This document shows, piece by piece, positions 1 to 6,615 of a DNA stretch of 8,301 nt. This DNA comes from Clostridiales bacterium (GTDB taxonomy: Bacteria; Bacillota_A; Clostridia; Oscillospirales; Acutalibacteraceae). The stretch lies in assembly GCA_009774735.1 (NCBI GenBank), contig VSOH01000055.1, forward strand, positions 1 through 8,301. The letters are read 5' to 3'. Made by a program: the position numbers and the translations under genes. The notes under the pieces are model-generated. The model was not told the DNA's origin. It searched no databases and saw nothing but the letters and a program-made list of their open reading frames with translations. Each line of letters begins with the position of its first letter. Within the stretch, counting starts at the first letter, position 1.

Positions 1-45
1 GTTATATTATTGGTATAGCTTGATGATGTAGGAGGTGTATCTATA

Positions 46-216
46 ATGGCATACGCAATTTCAGATGATTGTATCTCATGCGGCGCTTGTGCTGCTGAAT
101 GTCCTGTAAGTGCTATTTCAGAGGGTGACGGTAAGTTCGTTATTGATGCTGACACTTGTATTGAATGCGGCGCTTGCGAAGGTGTTTGCCCTGTTGGCGC
201 TCCTGCACAGGAATAA
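46..216 (+). CDS. Small 2[4Fe-4S] ferredoxin, 56 aa
   Basis: This is a soluble cytoplasmic electron carrier of the clostridial type, which normally shuttles low-potential electrons between oxidoreductases such as pyruvate:ferredoxin oxidoreductase and hydrogenase. The translation carries two complete CxxCxxCxxxCP cluster motifs: Cys9, 12, 15 and 19 followed by Pro20, and Cys38, 41, 44 and 48 followed by Pro49. Their spacing is the pseudo-twofold arrangement of bacterial 2[4Fe-4S] ferredoxins, and 56 residues is the normal length of the family. The start ATG at 46 is set by a strong AGGAGGTG ribosome binding site at 30-37. The gene ends with TAA and is followed 20 bases later by a strong terminator, so it appears to be the last or only gene of its transcript. 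Its promoter is probably partly outside the window. The identification as a ferredoxin is safe; its specific redox partner cannot be told. Confidence 0.97.
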   Translation: MAYAISDDCISCGACAAECPVSAISEGDGKFVIDADTCIECGACEGVCPVGAPAQE

Positions 217-235
217 TTTTACAATACATTAGTTT

Positions 236-270
236 AAAAGCACGTTCGTAATGAATGTGCTTTTATTTTT
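236..270 (+). terminator. Rho-independent terminator after the ferredoxin gene
   Basis: A 12-bp stem pairs 236-247 (AAAAGCACGTTC) with 253-264 (GAATGTGCTTTT), with one G-U pair and a five-base loop GTAAT. A T-rich tail continues to about 277. It lies 20 bases after the ferredoxin stop and separates this gene from the next one on the same strand. Confidence 0.9.
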
Positions 271-278
271 TATTTTTC

Positions 279-307
279 TTGCAATGTTTAACTATGTCTG
301 TTACAAT
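279..307 (+). promoter_or_regulatory. Predicted sigmaA promoter for the GtrA-like gene
   Basis: A -35 box TTGCAA (279-284) and a -10 box TACAAT (302-307) are separated by exactly 17 bases. They sit between the ferredoxin terminator and the next start codon. Transcription would begin near 313-314, which gives a very short leader that starts close to the AGGGTG ribosome binding site at 314-319. This is a consensus match by eye with no experimental support. Confidence 0.6.
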
Positions 308-324
308 GAAATCAGGGTGATAAT

Positions 325-825
325 ATGAGTGATAAAAACTCTAAAGATGATAATAAATCAAAAAGCATTCTTCAGTTTATTAAGTTTGCACTCTTTTCTG
401 CATCTGCAGGGATTATTCAGGTGCTCAGCTTTACTTTGATGAATGAGGTGCTTATTAAACTGCCTTTTATGCAAAGGGCGCTTGAAAGCAATGACACTTT
501 TGCAAGGATTATGGAAAATGAATACGGTCCGATGTATCTGATTGCATTGCTGCTTTCTGTTATATGGAACTTTACTTTTAACAGAAAATTCACCTTTAAA
601 TCAGCCGCTAATGTGCCGATTGCAATGCTTAAGGTTCTTGCTTTTTATGCGGTGTTTACCCCTGTTACTGTTGTTTTGGGTAATTACTTTACTGCAAGAT
701 TTGCTGATTTTTCAGCAATTGAATATGTTGTTCTCGGCGTAACAATGGCTTGTAATATGATAACTGAATTTATTTATGACAAGCTGGTTGTGTTCAGAAA
801 TCAGGAAAATACAGCAAAAAAATAA
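325..825 (+). CDS. GtrA-like four-helix membrane protein
   Basis: This is a 166-residue integral membrane protein of the GtrA family. Members are small four-helix proteins often linked to synthesis or flipping of polyprenyl-linked sugars for cell-surface polysaccharides. After a charged N-terminus (1-14) there are hydrophobic segments at about 17-39, 70-86, 98-120 and 130-152. The family signature Asn-Phe-x-x-Asn-Arg-x-x-x-Phe is visible as NFTFNRKFTF at 82-91, and the fourth segment ends with a related EFIYDKLVVF. The insert between helices 1 and 2 (about 44-69) is somewhat long, which accounts for a length above the usual 120-150. The start follows AGGGTG at 314-319. The gene has its own promoter and terminator and no adjacent glycosyltransferase, so its sugar substrate is unknown. 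Family membership is fairly safe; the exact role is inferred. Confidence 0.85.
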   Translation: MSDKNSKDDNKSKSILQFIKFALFSASAGIIQVLSFTLMNEVLIKLPFMQRALESNDTFARIMENEYGPMYLIALLLSVIWNFTFNRKFTFKSAANVPIAMLKVLAFYAVFTPVTVVLGNYFTARFADFSAIEYVVLGVTMACNMITEFIYDKLVVFRNQENTAKK

Positions 826-829
826 ATTT

Positions 830-858
830 AAACGGAGTATTTTTATACTCCGTTTTTT
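830..858 (+). terminator. Rho-independent terminator after the GtrA-like gene
   Basis: An uninterrupted 11-bp stem pairs 830-840 (AAACGGAGTAT) with 845-855 (ATACTCCGTTT). The loop is TTTT and the T run extends to 858. It begins five bases after the stop codon. Confidence 0.92.
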
Positions 859-859
859 G

Positions 860-893
860 CTGATATCTGATATAAGTGTGCATAAAATATCAG
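860..893. promoter_or_regulatory. CTGATAT tandem and inverted repeats upstream of the AraC-family gene
   Basis: CTGATAT occurs twice back to back at 860-866 and 867-873, and its exact reverse complement ATATCAG lies at 887-893. The second copy and the inverted copy form a dyad with 13 bases between the arms. The element sits in the 109-base interval between the terminator at 830-858 and the regulator start at 965. It could be an operator for the AraC-family protein itself or for another factor. No convincing -35/-10 pair is visible in this interval. The binding role is inference from symmetry and position only. Confidence 0.4.
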
Positions 894-920
894 GATTATT
901 AAACTGCTTTTTAGTAAAAT

Positions 921-949
921 GCTGATGTACCCGAAATCATCGGGTCAGC
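921..949 (+). promoter_or_regulatory. Hairpin just upstream of the AraC-family ribosome binding site
   Basis: The dyad ACCCGA (929-934) / TCGGGT (940-945) has a five-base loop. It is extended by GCTG (921-924) pairing with CAGC (946-949) across a four-base bulge. No T run follows, so it is not a terminator. It ends four bases before the AAGGAGAG ribosome binding site (953-960), where it could act as an operator or as an RNA structure affecting translation. The function is unproven. Confidence 0.4.
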
Positions 950-964
950 GGAAAGGAGAGGCTT

Positions 965-1855
965 ATGAATATTACCGATAGTCTGCAGAATGCAATCAAT
1001 TATATTGAAGATCATTTGACAGATGAGATTGACTATTCCTGTCTTGCACAAAAAGCCTGTATGTCAAGCTATTATTTTCAAAGGATTTTCAGTGCTTTGT
1101 GTGGTTATACCGTGGGAGATTATGTCAGATACAGACGGCTCACACTTGCCGGCAGTGAGCTTTTGCAGCAAAAGGCTAAGGTAATTGATATTGCTCTTAA
1201 ATATGGATATGAGACGCCTGAAAGCTTCACAAGAGCATTCAAGGAGTTTCACGGCATTACACCATCAGGTGCAAGAGAATGCGGTGATAAGCTGAAATAT
1301 TTTTCTCCTCTTTCCGTATCAATAACATTAAGAGGTGGTTTTATGGAAAATTTCAAAAAGGACAATTACAGGATTGTAAAAAAGGATGCCTTCACCGTGC
1401 TTGAAAAGGTTGAACAGCATATGGTGGACAATGACAACAACAAAAATACTATACCGGAATTTTGGACAAGAAGCTGGCAGGATGGTACAGTCAAGACCCT
1501 GCTCAGTAATTTGTCCGGCAGCAAGGATTTGCTTGGAATATGCTACAATCATCATTCCGGGTATTCCGCTGAACTGTTTGATTACGCAATCGGCTGCACT
1601 TGTGCTTCTGATGTCGAAGTGCCTGAGGGCTACAGAATTAACACAATTCCTGCAAGAACCTGGGTGGTGTTTGAATGTGTCGGACCCATGCCGCAGGCTA
1701 TGCAGCAGGCTTGGCATACTATTGCCAGTGAGTTTGTGCCGTCCGGTGAATATGAGCTGACATATGAGTTTAATATTGAGGCATACAGTGCAGGTAATAT
1801 GACATCTGATGATTACAAAAGTGAAATATGGGTGCCAATCAAAGAAAAAGTATAA
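965..1855 (+). CDS. AraC-family regulator with GyrI-like effector domain
   Basis: This is a 296-residue transcription regulator. Residues about 1-105 form the AraC/XylS two-helix-turn-helix DNA-binding region at the N-terminus. The second helix-turn-helix carries the family hallmark around 72-99 (DIALKYGYETPESFTRAFKE, then FHGITP). Residues about 120-296 look like a GyrI-like/AraC_E_bind domain, the fold that binds small hydrophobic or cationic effectors in Rob- and BmrR-type regulators; recognisable parts are IPEFWTR (163-169), LLGICYNH (189-196) and the final EIWVPIKEK (287-295). A strong AAGGAGAG at 953-960 fixes the start. The gene is monocistronic and ends at a terminator shared with the convergent operon. 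The ligand and target genes are unknown. Its own upstream repeats hint at autoregulation, and a link to the acylation operon is possible but unsupported. Confidence 0.93.
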   Translation: MNITDSLQNAINYIEDHLTDEIDYSCLAQKACMSSYYFQRIFSALCGYTVGDYVRYRRLTLAGSELLQQKAKVIDIALKYGYETPESFTRAFKEFHGITPSGARECGDKLKYFSPLSVSITLRGGFMENFKKDNYRIVKKDAFTVLEKVEQHMVDNDNNKNTIPEFWTRSWQDGTVKTLLSNLSGSKDLLGICYNHHSGYSAELFDYAIGCTCASDVEVPEGYRINTIPARTWVVFECVGPMPQAMQQAWHTIASEFVPSGEYELTYEFNIEAYSAGNMTSDDYKSEIWVPIKEKV

Positions 1856-1860
1856 AAGTG

Positions 1861-1892
1861 AAGCCTTACGGATTTTGTCCGTAAGGCTTTTT
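1861..1892. terminator. Shared bidirectional terminator between convergent genes
   Basis: A perfect 12-bp stem pairs 1861-1872 (AAGCCTTACGGA) with 1878-1889 (TCCGTAAGGCTT) around a TTTTG loop. On the + strand it is followed by a T run (1888-1892) and ends the AraC-family transcript. It also lies immediately after the TGA stop (1892-1894) of the - strand hydrolase. The U tract on that strand is weaker and interrupted, so termination of the six-gene operon here is likely but less certain. Confidence 0.85.
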
Positions 1893-2545
1893 CATAATAT
1901 GTATTCGGTTATTGTACCTCTTAAATAATCAGAATTTACGACATAATCACCATGACCCTTACCCTTTATGATTCTCAAGGTTGAGTTTGGTATACTGTCA
2001 GCAATCAGATGTGTTTCCTTTTTGCGTATTATATCAAATTCTCCTGCCAAAACAAGAGTGGGGCATTTGATTTTTTTTAGTTCGCTGACAGTAATATTCG
2101 GTTCAGTCAGCATCATTTTTGTGCGTTTGTCGTGGCTAAAGAAATATGATATTTCCGAACCCAAACGGATTAATGGCTTTAAGCCGTTTGGTGTGATGTT
2201 TGCACCGGATATGATCATTTTTTCAAAAGCATCAGGTCTTTTGATGCAGCAGAGCAGACCTATAATTCCGCCATCACTGAAGCCGTAGAAGCAAGGCTTT
2301 TCAAGCTTTAGCTCATCAATAAAGCGCAGTACATCATCTGCCATATCCGTGTAATGAAGAGTTTCGGTGCTGCTGCTTTTGCCGTGACCTCTGCTGTCAA
2401 TAGAATATACGGTAAAGCTGTTTTTTAATGAAGCTGTCAGCTTATTGAAAATTGTGTGATCCTCCTTGTTGCCGTGCAGGAAAATAAGCGGTTTGCCTGT
2501 TCCGATTTTTTCATAATAAATTTCAGGTGGTGACTTAGTGAACAT
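1892..2545 (-). CDS. Alpha/beta hydrolase, translationally coupled, BPHL-like motif
   Basis: This is a cytoplasmic serine hydrolase of 217 residues with no signal peptide. It has an HG oxyanion motif (24-25), a nucleophile elbow GFSDGG (88-93, Ser90), an acidic residue in GEFD (Asp171) and a His in GKGHGD (His198), so the triad is intact. The stretch around the elbow and the later SGAN resemble biphenyl hydrolase-like proteins, in which the Asp after the nucleophile contacts the amino group of amino-acid esters. I chose the ATG at 2545 because it overlaps the upstream TAA as TAATG, with AGG close before it. An in-frame start at 2596 would add 17 atypical residues inside the preceding gene. 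At 217 residues the protein is compact, with a short lid. Coupling to the acylation operon suggests a role in hydrolysing or editing the acyl ester or thioester, but a general esterase is equally compatible. Confidence 0.88.
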   Translation of the reverse strand: MFTKSPPEIYYEKIGTGKPLIFLHGNKEDHTIFNKLTASLKNSFTVYSIDSRGHGKSSSTETLHYTDMADDVLRFIDELKLEKPCFYGFSDGGIIGLLCCIKRPDAFEKMIISGANITPNGLKPLIRLGSEISYFFSHDKRTKMMLTEPNITVSELKKIKCPTLVLAGEFDIIRKKETHLIADSIPNSTLRIIKGKGHGDYVVNSDYLRGTITEYIL

Positions 2546-3624
2546 TATTCCTCGTTTATAACCTCGCTGTAAAATCTTTCGGTATCCTCGTTCCAACTGC
2601 TGATAACATCCTCGCTGAGCTCACTGGGCGTAAGATTAAATGTGTCGGTCAGCTCCTGCTCAAAAGCATATGTAACCTTTACTGCACCACTGTAGTTAAG
2701 GTGATTGCCGCCGTCTTTTGTATCCGTTTCCCAGTTGAAATTATCAATTTTATTCATATCAGTATTATAATCTATGAAAATTAAATTGTTTTTTGCTGCA
2801 AGCTCTTTAACAGCATTGTGCTTGCTGTAATTCCAGCTTGTGCCTGCAGGAATTGAAACCAATGCAAGGCGGCAATTATGTTTTTGACAAAGGTCAAGGA
2901 TTTTGTCAAAATACTTTTGCGTGTTTCTGTCAATTTCTTCTGCTTTTGAGTTCTGTTTGCCAAGGTATGTTTTGCCGTGCTCAAAGCGCTGTGCCTTTTT
3001 ATCAGCAATGAAGCCCTTTGCAATAAATTTATACTTGCCTCTGAGGTTAACAAAATCGTTTTTGTTAAGGTCCTTCCATCTGTAATTATATTTCATCAAA
3101 GGGAATTTGTAGTTGATTCCTGCGATGATAGCTTCGTCAACATTTGTAAAATTCTCGTGAAATTTTTTTATGCCATAGGCGATACCCTGTTTGATTGTTC
3201 GCTTGTTATCATCCTCAGCAAGATTGCCGTTTTTATCAAATTTGTTGATTGTTGTGAACATACAGTCCGTTTCAAAAACGACAAGCTTGGGTGACTGATA
3301 TTTGAACATCTCAACCAGCTTGTGATAAATCTCAGCAGTGGTAATGCTGGGCATACCCATTACGCAGGTTGTTATTCTTTTGTCCTCCCATATCTGAATG
3401 GGATTAATTGCTCTGTAAATATCGGAATTTCCGACCATCATCACGTCAATTGAGTTTTTTGCCTCAGCCTTGTATGCACCTGTGATACAGGATGACATTC
3501 CCGTAGAATCTGTTTTGCCCTTAGGTGAAAAGACGTTAGAGCAGTAAGCAAAAATAAGGCAGAATACAAGAATAAATGATAATGAACGTACTAAACCTTT
3601 CATATTTTTCTTAGTGTTTTTCAT
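2545..3624 (-). CDS. Membrane-anchored SGNH-like (DltD-like) protein, second copy
   Basis: This 359-residue protein has a basic N-terminus, one signal-anchor helix at about 12-28, and then a large domain predicted to lie outside the membrane. The motif VGNSDIYR (64-71) places Ser67 where SGNH/GDSL enzymes and DltD carry the nucleophile. Near the C-terminus, residues 304-310 (Asp304, His308, then Leu-Asn) and SGA (312-314) resemble the Asp-His block. It is clearly paralogous to the gene just upstream in the operon, with shared landmarks such as the NP-x-x-IW motif, the QSPK segment, ETDC (118-121), NYRWK and SWN. In dlt and alginate systems such proteins work with the MBOAT to move the acyl group onto the surface polymer. 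Odd points are that Asp is four, not three, residues before His, and that no Shine-Dalgarno sequence precedes the ATG. The start aligns with that of the paralogue. Confidence 0.85.
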   Translation of the reverse strand: MKNTKKNMKGLVRSLSFILVFCLIFAYCSNVFSPKGKTDSTGMSSCITGAYKAEAKNSIDVMMVGNSDIYRAINPIQIWEDKRITTCVMGMPSITTAEIYHKLVEMFKYQSPKLVVFETDCMFTTINKFDKNGNLAEDDNKRTIKQGIAYGIKKFHENFTNVDEAIIAGINYKFPLMKYNYRWKDLNKNDFVNLRGKYKFIAKGFIADKKAQRFEHGKTYLGKQNSKAEEIDRNTQKYFDKILDLCQKHNCRLALVSIPAGTSWNYSKHNAVKELAAKNNLIFIDYNTDMNKIDNFNWETDTKDGGNHLNYSGAVKVTYAFEQELTDTFNLTPSELSEDVISSWNEDTERFYSEVINEE

Positions 3625-3629
3625 AGCTT

Positions 3630-4748
3630 TTATTTAAAATTTTTTTGATTTTTCTCCAATATTTTTCTTGTTTTTTCTTTAGGGAAGTTGAAATTTATTT
3701 CATAGAAAATTTCGGTATCGCTGTTCCATACCTCCCTTTGTTCATCGGTAAGCTTTGTCGGTTTTAAGCCGTATTTATTTTTCAGAAGCTTTTCATAGGC
3801 TGCTGTAATTTTGCTTGCACCTGTGTTATTCAGATGCAGCCCCTCATCCTTTGTGTCCTTAGTCCAGTCAAAGGTCGGTATCAGGTCACTTCTTGTGTTA
3901 AAATCAATATAGCTAAGACCGTTTTCCTTTGCAAGCTCCTGGACGGTATTGTGCTTGCGCATATTCCAGCTATAGCCTGACGGTATAGTAACAAGTGCGA
4001 GCTTTATGTCTTTTTCCTTGCAAAGGTCAATTATTTTATTGAAGTATTTTAAATGAAGACTGTCGATAGGCTCTTTTGCTTTATCGTTTCGGTCCATATA
4101 AGTATCACCATATACAAATGGCTTTATATGCTTGCTTGTTAAAAACCCTCTGGAAGTAAAGGCACGCTGATTTGAAATATTTGTAAGCTCCCTGAGTGTA
4201 AGCTGTTTCCATCTGTAATTGAATTTGATTGTGGGGTATTTGCTGTTAAGAGCTGCCAGTATTTCCTGCTCGGCTTCATCCAGCTTATTCTGTATGGCAC
4301 TTATTCCAAAGCCTGTTTCTTCAACTTCTTCATCCTTGTATATGAGATTACCCTGTTCGTCAAATTCATTGCCTGTGTCAAATAAACAGTCTGTTTCAAG
4401 AACAAGCATTTTCGGTGACTGATTATCTAAAAAGCTTTTGGCTCTGTGATAGGCCTCAGGCTCAGAAATAAATGAATGACCGATCAGGCAGGAGGTAATT
4501 CCGCAGTCCATCCATATTTTCATTGGATTTATTCCGCGGTACGCATTGGAATTGCCTAAAATTACAACATCAACAGTGTTTTTTTCAAGGACATTGCAGG
4601 AACGTATCATATTAATCGGTTTTTTAGTAGCATCATCCTTAACCTTAGGCAACAGCACATTGGATGCAGTTACAAACAAAAATATAAATATAATTGTAAA
4701 TATTATAGCGTTTCTGAGTCCATATAGATTTTTCTTTTTGTTTTTCAT
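3630..4748 (-). CDS. Membrane-anchored SGNH-like (DltD-like) protein, first copy
   Basis: This 372-residue protein has a Lys-rich start, a single membrane helix at about 13-33, and an extracytoplasmic SGNH-like domain. Ser67 in LGNSNAYR (64-71) is the candidate nucleophile. LVTIPSGYSWN (252-262) and the block Asp301-Glu302-Gly303-Leu304-His305-Leu-Asn carry the other conserved residues. It lies 20 bases after the MBOAT gene and 5 bases before its paralogue, so the three are surely cotranscribed. By analogy with DltD, AlgJ and AlgX it is expected to receive or deliver the acyl group at the outer membrane face. The pair differs from a simple duplication: the sequences are well diverged, and this copy has a basic C-terminal tail of about 16 residues beyond the end of the other. 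The ribosome binding site is poor (AGAAGAAAG about 14 bases away). Whether it is catalytic or a binding protein is unknown. Confidence 0.86.
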   Translation of the reverse strand: MKNKKKNLYGLRNAIIFTIIFIFLFVTASNVLLPKVKDDATKKPINMIRSCNVLEKNTVDVVILGNSNAYRGINPMKIWMDCGITSCLIGHSFISEPEAYHRAKSFLDNQSPKMLVLETDCLFDTGNEFDEQGNLIYKDEEVEETGFGISAIQNKLDEAEQEILAALNSKYPTIKFNYRWKQLTLRELTNISNQRAFTSRGFLTSKHIKPFVYGDTYMDRNDKAKEPIDSLHLKYFNKIIDLCKEKDIKLALVTIPSGYSWNMRKHNTVQELAKENGLSYIDFNTRSDLIPTFDWTKDTKDEGLHLNNTGASKITAAYEKLLKNKYGLKPTKLTDEQREVWNSDTEIFYEINFNFPKEKTRKILEKNQKNFK

Positions 4749-4768
4749 AAATATATATTTACTTTCTT

Positions 4769-6358
4769 CTAAAACTGTGCATAGATTGCAGCTGCTTCAC
4801 CGCCTGCATTGTTGCCATACATACCGACAATTAAAATTGAGAATATCAGCAGCAGATAAAGTACCCATCTTAATATAAGCGGTTTTTGTGCCAGCTCCTC
4901 TCTGATATTATGTCCCTTTTCTTTCAGTAAACCTATGATAAATACAACGGCAATACCAATCAGAATTACAGGATAATCCCTGAAGGAGATATGCGGTATT
5001 GCTTCCCTTTGCAGTAAATCGGTAAATCCTACTGATTTGAACATCTGTAAAAACAGATTTGTGCTTTCGGAAATGGTGGCACTTCTGAAAATAAGCATAC
5101 CTGCATTAACTATAATGAATGTTCTCACCATCTGGAACAGATGATAAGGCTTTGTTTCTCTGTTGATTTTAAGCTTTGTACAAAGCTTGTCTGTTATCGG
5201 CTTTGTGGATTCGCCGAGCATCATCAGTAAGTAATAGTAAAGTCCGTAGAATATATATTTTCCGCTTGAGCCATGCCATATTCCGTTACAGAACCATACA
5301 AAGAATAATGCATAAGCAGCAGGTATCATCTGAACAAAATATTCATTTTTTATATGTTTTTTTGCAAAGGTATTTACTTTTTTAAAGCTTCCTGAAAGGC
5401 TGACAGGGTAGAATACATATTCTTTCAGCCACAGACCGAGCGTAATATGCCATCTTCTCCAGAATTCATTGATAGAACGTGCAAAAAACGGCTGCCTGAA
5501 GTTTTCGGCAAGCTTTATGTCAAACATTTCGCTGACACCTGCAACTATATCAATACATCCTGAAAAATCGCAGTAAAGCTGAATTGTATAGGATATAATT
5601 GCAATTATTACAGCAGTTCCGCTGAATTCATCGGGTTTTTCAAATACTCCGGATGCAATCAGACCTATTCTGTCGGCAATGACAAGCTTTTTGAATAAAC
5701 CGAAAAGCATCAGCAGAGCACCGTTTTTAACGACATCATAATCAATATAGTGCGGTTCTCTGAACTGTTTGTCAAGTGCACTGTAGCGATCAAAGGGTCC
5801 TTCAATAATATGTGGAAAATAACTTACGAACAGAAGCACTCTGCAGGGATTTTTTTCTGCCTTGACTGTGCCTCGGTAAACATCAACAATATAGCTGATT
5901 GCCATAAGTGTGTAGTAGGATATGCCAAGCGGCAGAATAAAGCTGAAGGTTGGAATAACATCCTTATGGGTGAATAATCCGATTACTGAATTTGCCATTC
6001 CGCCGAAGAAGTTGCCGTATTTAAGTACTGCAAGTATGGCGATGTTAAGCACAACGATCGCTGTGAGAACTGCCTTTTGCTTTTTCTTTATTGAAGCTTT
6101 AAGCTGTTTTCGTTCTGACTTTTCAAGGTCTGCTTTTTTTGCTTTGAACTCGTCATTGAGTCCCTGAATTTTTAATGCACCCAAATAAATAAGCAAGGTG
6201 GATGCAATCATAAACAGTGTTAATATTGTGCTGGAGATAGCGTAGAAAAATAAAGATGCAACGAGTAAAACTATCCATTGCATCTTTTTTGGAACAAGAT
6301 AATAAACTACTCCGGCAATTGCCACAAAAATGACAAAAACTAATGAAGTAATAGACAT
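4769..6358 (-). CDS. MBOAT family membrane O-acyltransferase (AlgI/DltB-like)
   Basis: This 529-residue polytopic membrane protein belongs to the MBOAT family. Family landmarks are LPLGISYYTL (142-151), IEGPFDRYS (185-193), the FWRRWHITL motif (299-307, His304) and NGIWHG (358-363, His362), whose His is the family's catalytic residue. It ends with the YGN...F-type tail typical of AlgI. Such proteins pass an acyl group from a cytoplasmic donor across the membrane for O-acylation of extracellular polymers (D-alanine on teichoic acid for DltB, acetate on alginate for AlgI). Its length is closer to AlgI than to the roughly 400-residue DltB. A highly charged Lys/Glu-rich cytoplasmic loop lies at about 66-95. 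The gene starts three bases after the carrier protein stop, with GAAGAG ahead of the ATG. Presumably the carrier-bound acyl group from the two preceding genes is its donor. Confidence 0.93.
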   Translation of the reverse strand: MSITSLVFVIFVAIAGVVYYLVPKKMQWIVLLVASLFFYAISSTILTLFMIASTLLIYLGALKIQGLNDEFKAKKADLEKSERKQLKASIKKKQKAVLTAIVVLNIAILAVLKYGNFFGGMANSVIGLFTHKDVIPTFSFILPLGISYYTLMAISYIVDVYRGTVKAEKNPCRVLLFVSYFPHIIEGPFDRYSALDKQFREPHYIDYDVVKNGALLMLFGLFKKLVIADRIGLIASGVFEKPDEFSGTAVIIAIISYTIQLYCDFSGCIDIVAGVSEMFDIKLAENFRQPFFARSINEFWRRWHITLGLWLKEYVFYPVSLSGSFKKVNTFAKKHIKNEYFVQMIPAAYALFFVWFCNGIWHGSSGKYIFYGLYYYLLMMLGESTKPITDKLCTKLKINRETKPYHLFQMVRTFIIVNAGMLIFRSATISESTNLFLQMFKSVGFTDLLQREAIPHISFRDYPVILIGIAVVFIIGLLKEKGHNIREELAQKPLILRWVLYLLLIFSILIVGMYGNNAGGEAAAIYAQF

Positions 6359-6361
6359 AAT

Positions 6362-6592
6362 TTACTCTTCGTCCTCTAATTTTTTAATTAAATTCATAAT
6401 AGCTTCTGCACTGTTGAAATTTTCAGGTACTAAATCTGTTACTGCAATTTCAACATCAAATTCGTCAGCTATTTCATTAACAAGCCTGATGATAGCAAGT
6501 GAGTCAAGTATACCCTTATCCACTAAGCCTGTTTCGCTTTCAAAATCAACACCCGGTTTGATTTCCTCCAAAATTTCTAACAATTCTTCCAT
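6362..6592 (-). CDS. Acyl carrier protein, DltC-like, 76 aa
   Basis: This is a small acidic carrier protein that should hold an activated acyl group on a 4'-phosphopantetheine arm in the cytoplasm. The attachment site is Ser31 in the context DKGILDSLAIIRLV (25-38), which matches the DSL/DSx motif of carrier proteins and the D-S-L-x-x-x-x-L pattern of DltC. The length of 76 residues is the same as typical DltC (about 78). A clear AGAGGT ribosome binding site (6601-6606) precedes the ATG by eight bases. The gene is 23 bases after the adenylating enzyme and 3 bases before the MBOAT, so it is the obvious shuttle between the two. It needs a phosphopantetheinyl transferase, which is not in the window. 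The acyl cargo depends on the upstream enzyme and may not be D-alanine. Confidence 0.95.
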   Translation of the reverse strand: MEELLEILEEIKPGVDFESETGLVDKGILDSLAIIRLVNEIADEFDVEIAVTDLVPENFNSAEAIMNLIKKLEDEE

Positions 6593-6615
6593 TTTTCTTT
6601 ACCTCTTTCATATTT

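Noticed and set aside
1..29. Promoter for the ferredoxin gene (TATATT at 3-8 or TATAGC at 14-19).
   Set aside because: Only possible -10 boxes are inside the window. The matching -35 region would fall before position 1, so it cannot be supported.
1064..1717. Open frames on the - strand inside the AraC-family gene, and an additional + frame at 1386-1760.
   Set aside because: They overlap a gene with clear domain matches, lack ribosome binding sites and recognisable protein features, and are shadows of its reading frame.
2546..2596. Upstream in-frame ATG that would extend the alpha/beta hydrolase by 17 residues (234 aa).
   Set aside because: The extension lies wholly inside the end of the preceding gene, is Arg/Lys-rich and unlike the family N-terminus, and the ATG at 2545 makes a classic TAATG coupling with AGG just upstream.
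3535..3560. Possible lipobox at Cys28 of the second SGNH-like protein.
   Set aside because: The residues before Cys (Phe-Ala-Tyr) do not fit the lipobox pattern, and the paralogue lacks a Cys at this place. A plain signal anchor is the simpler reading.
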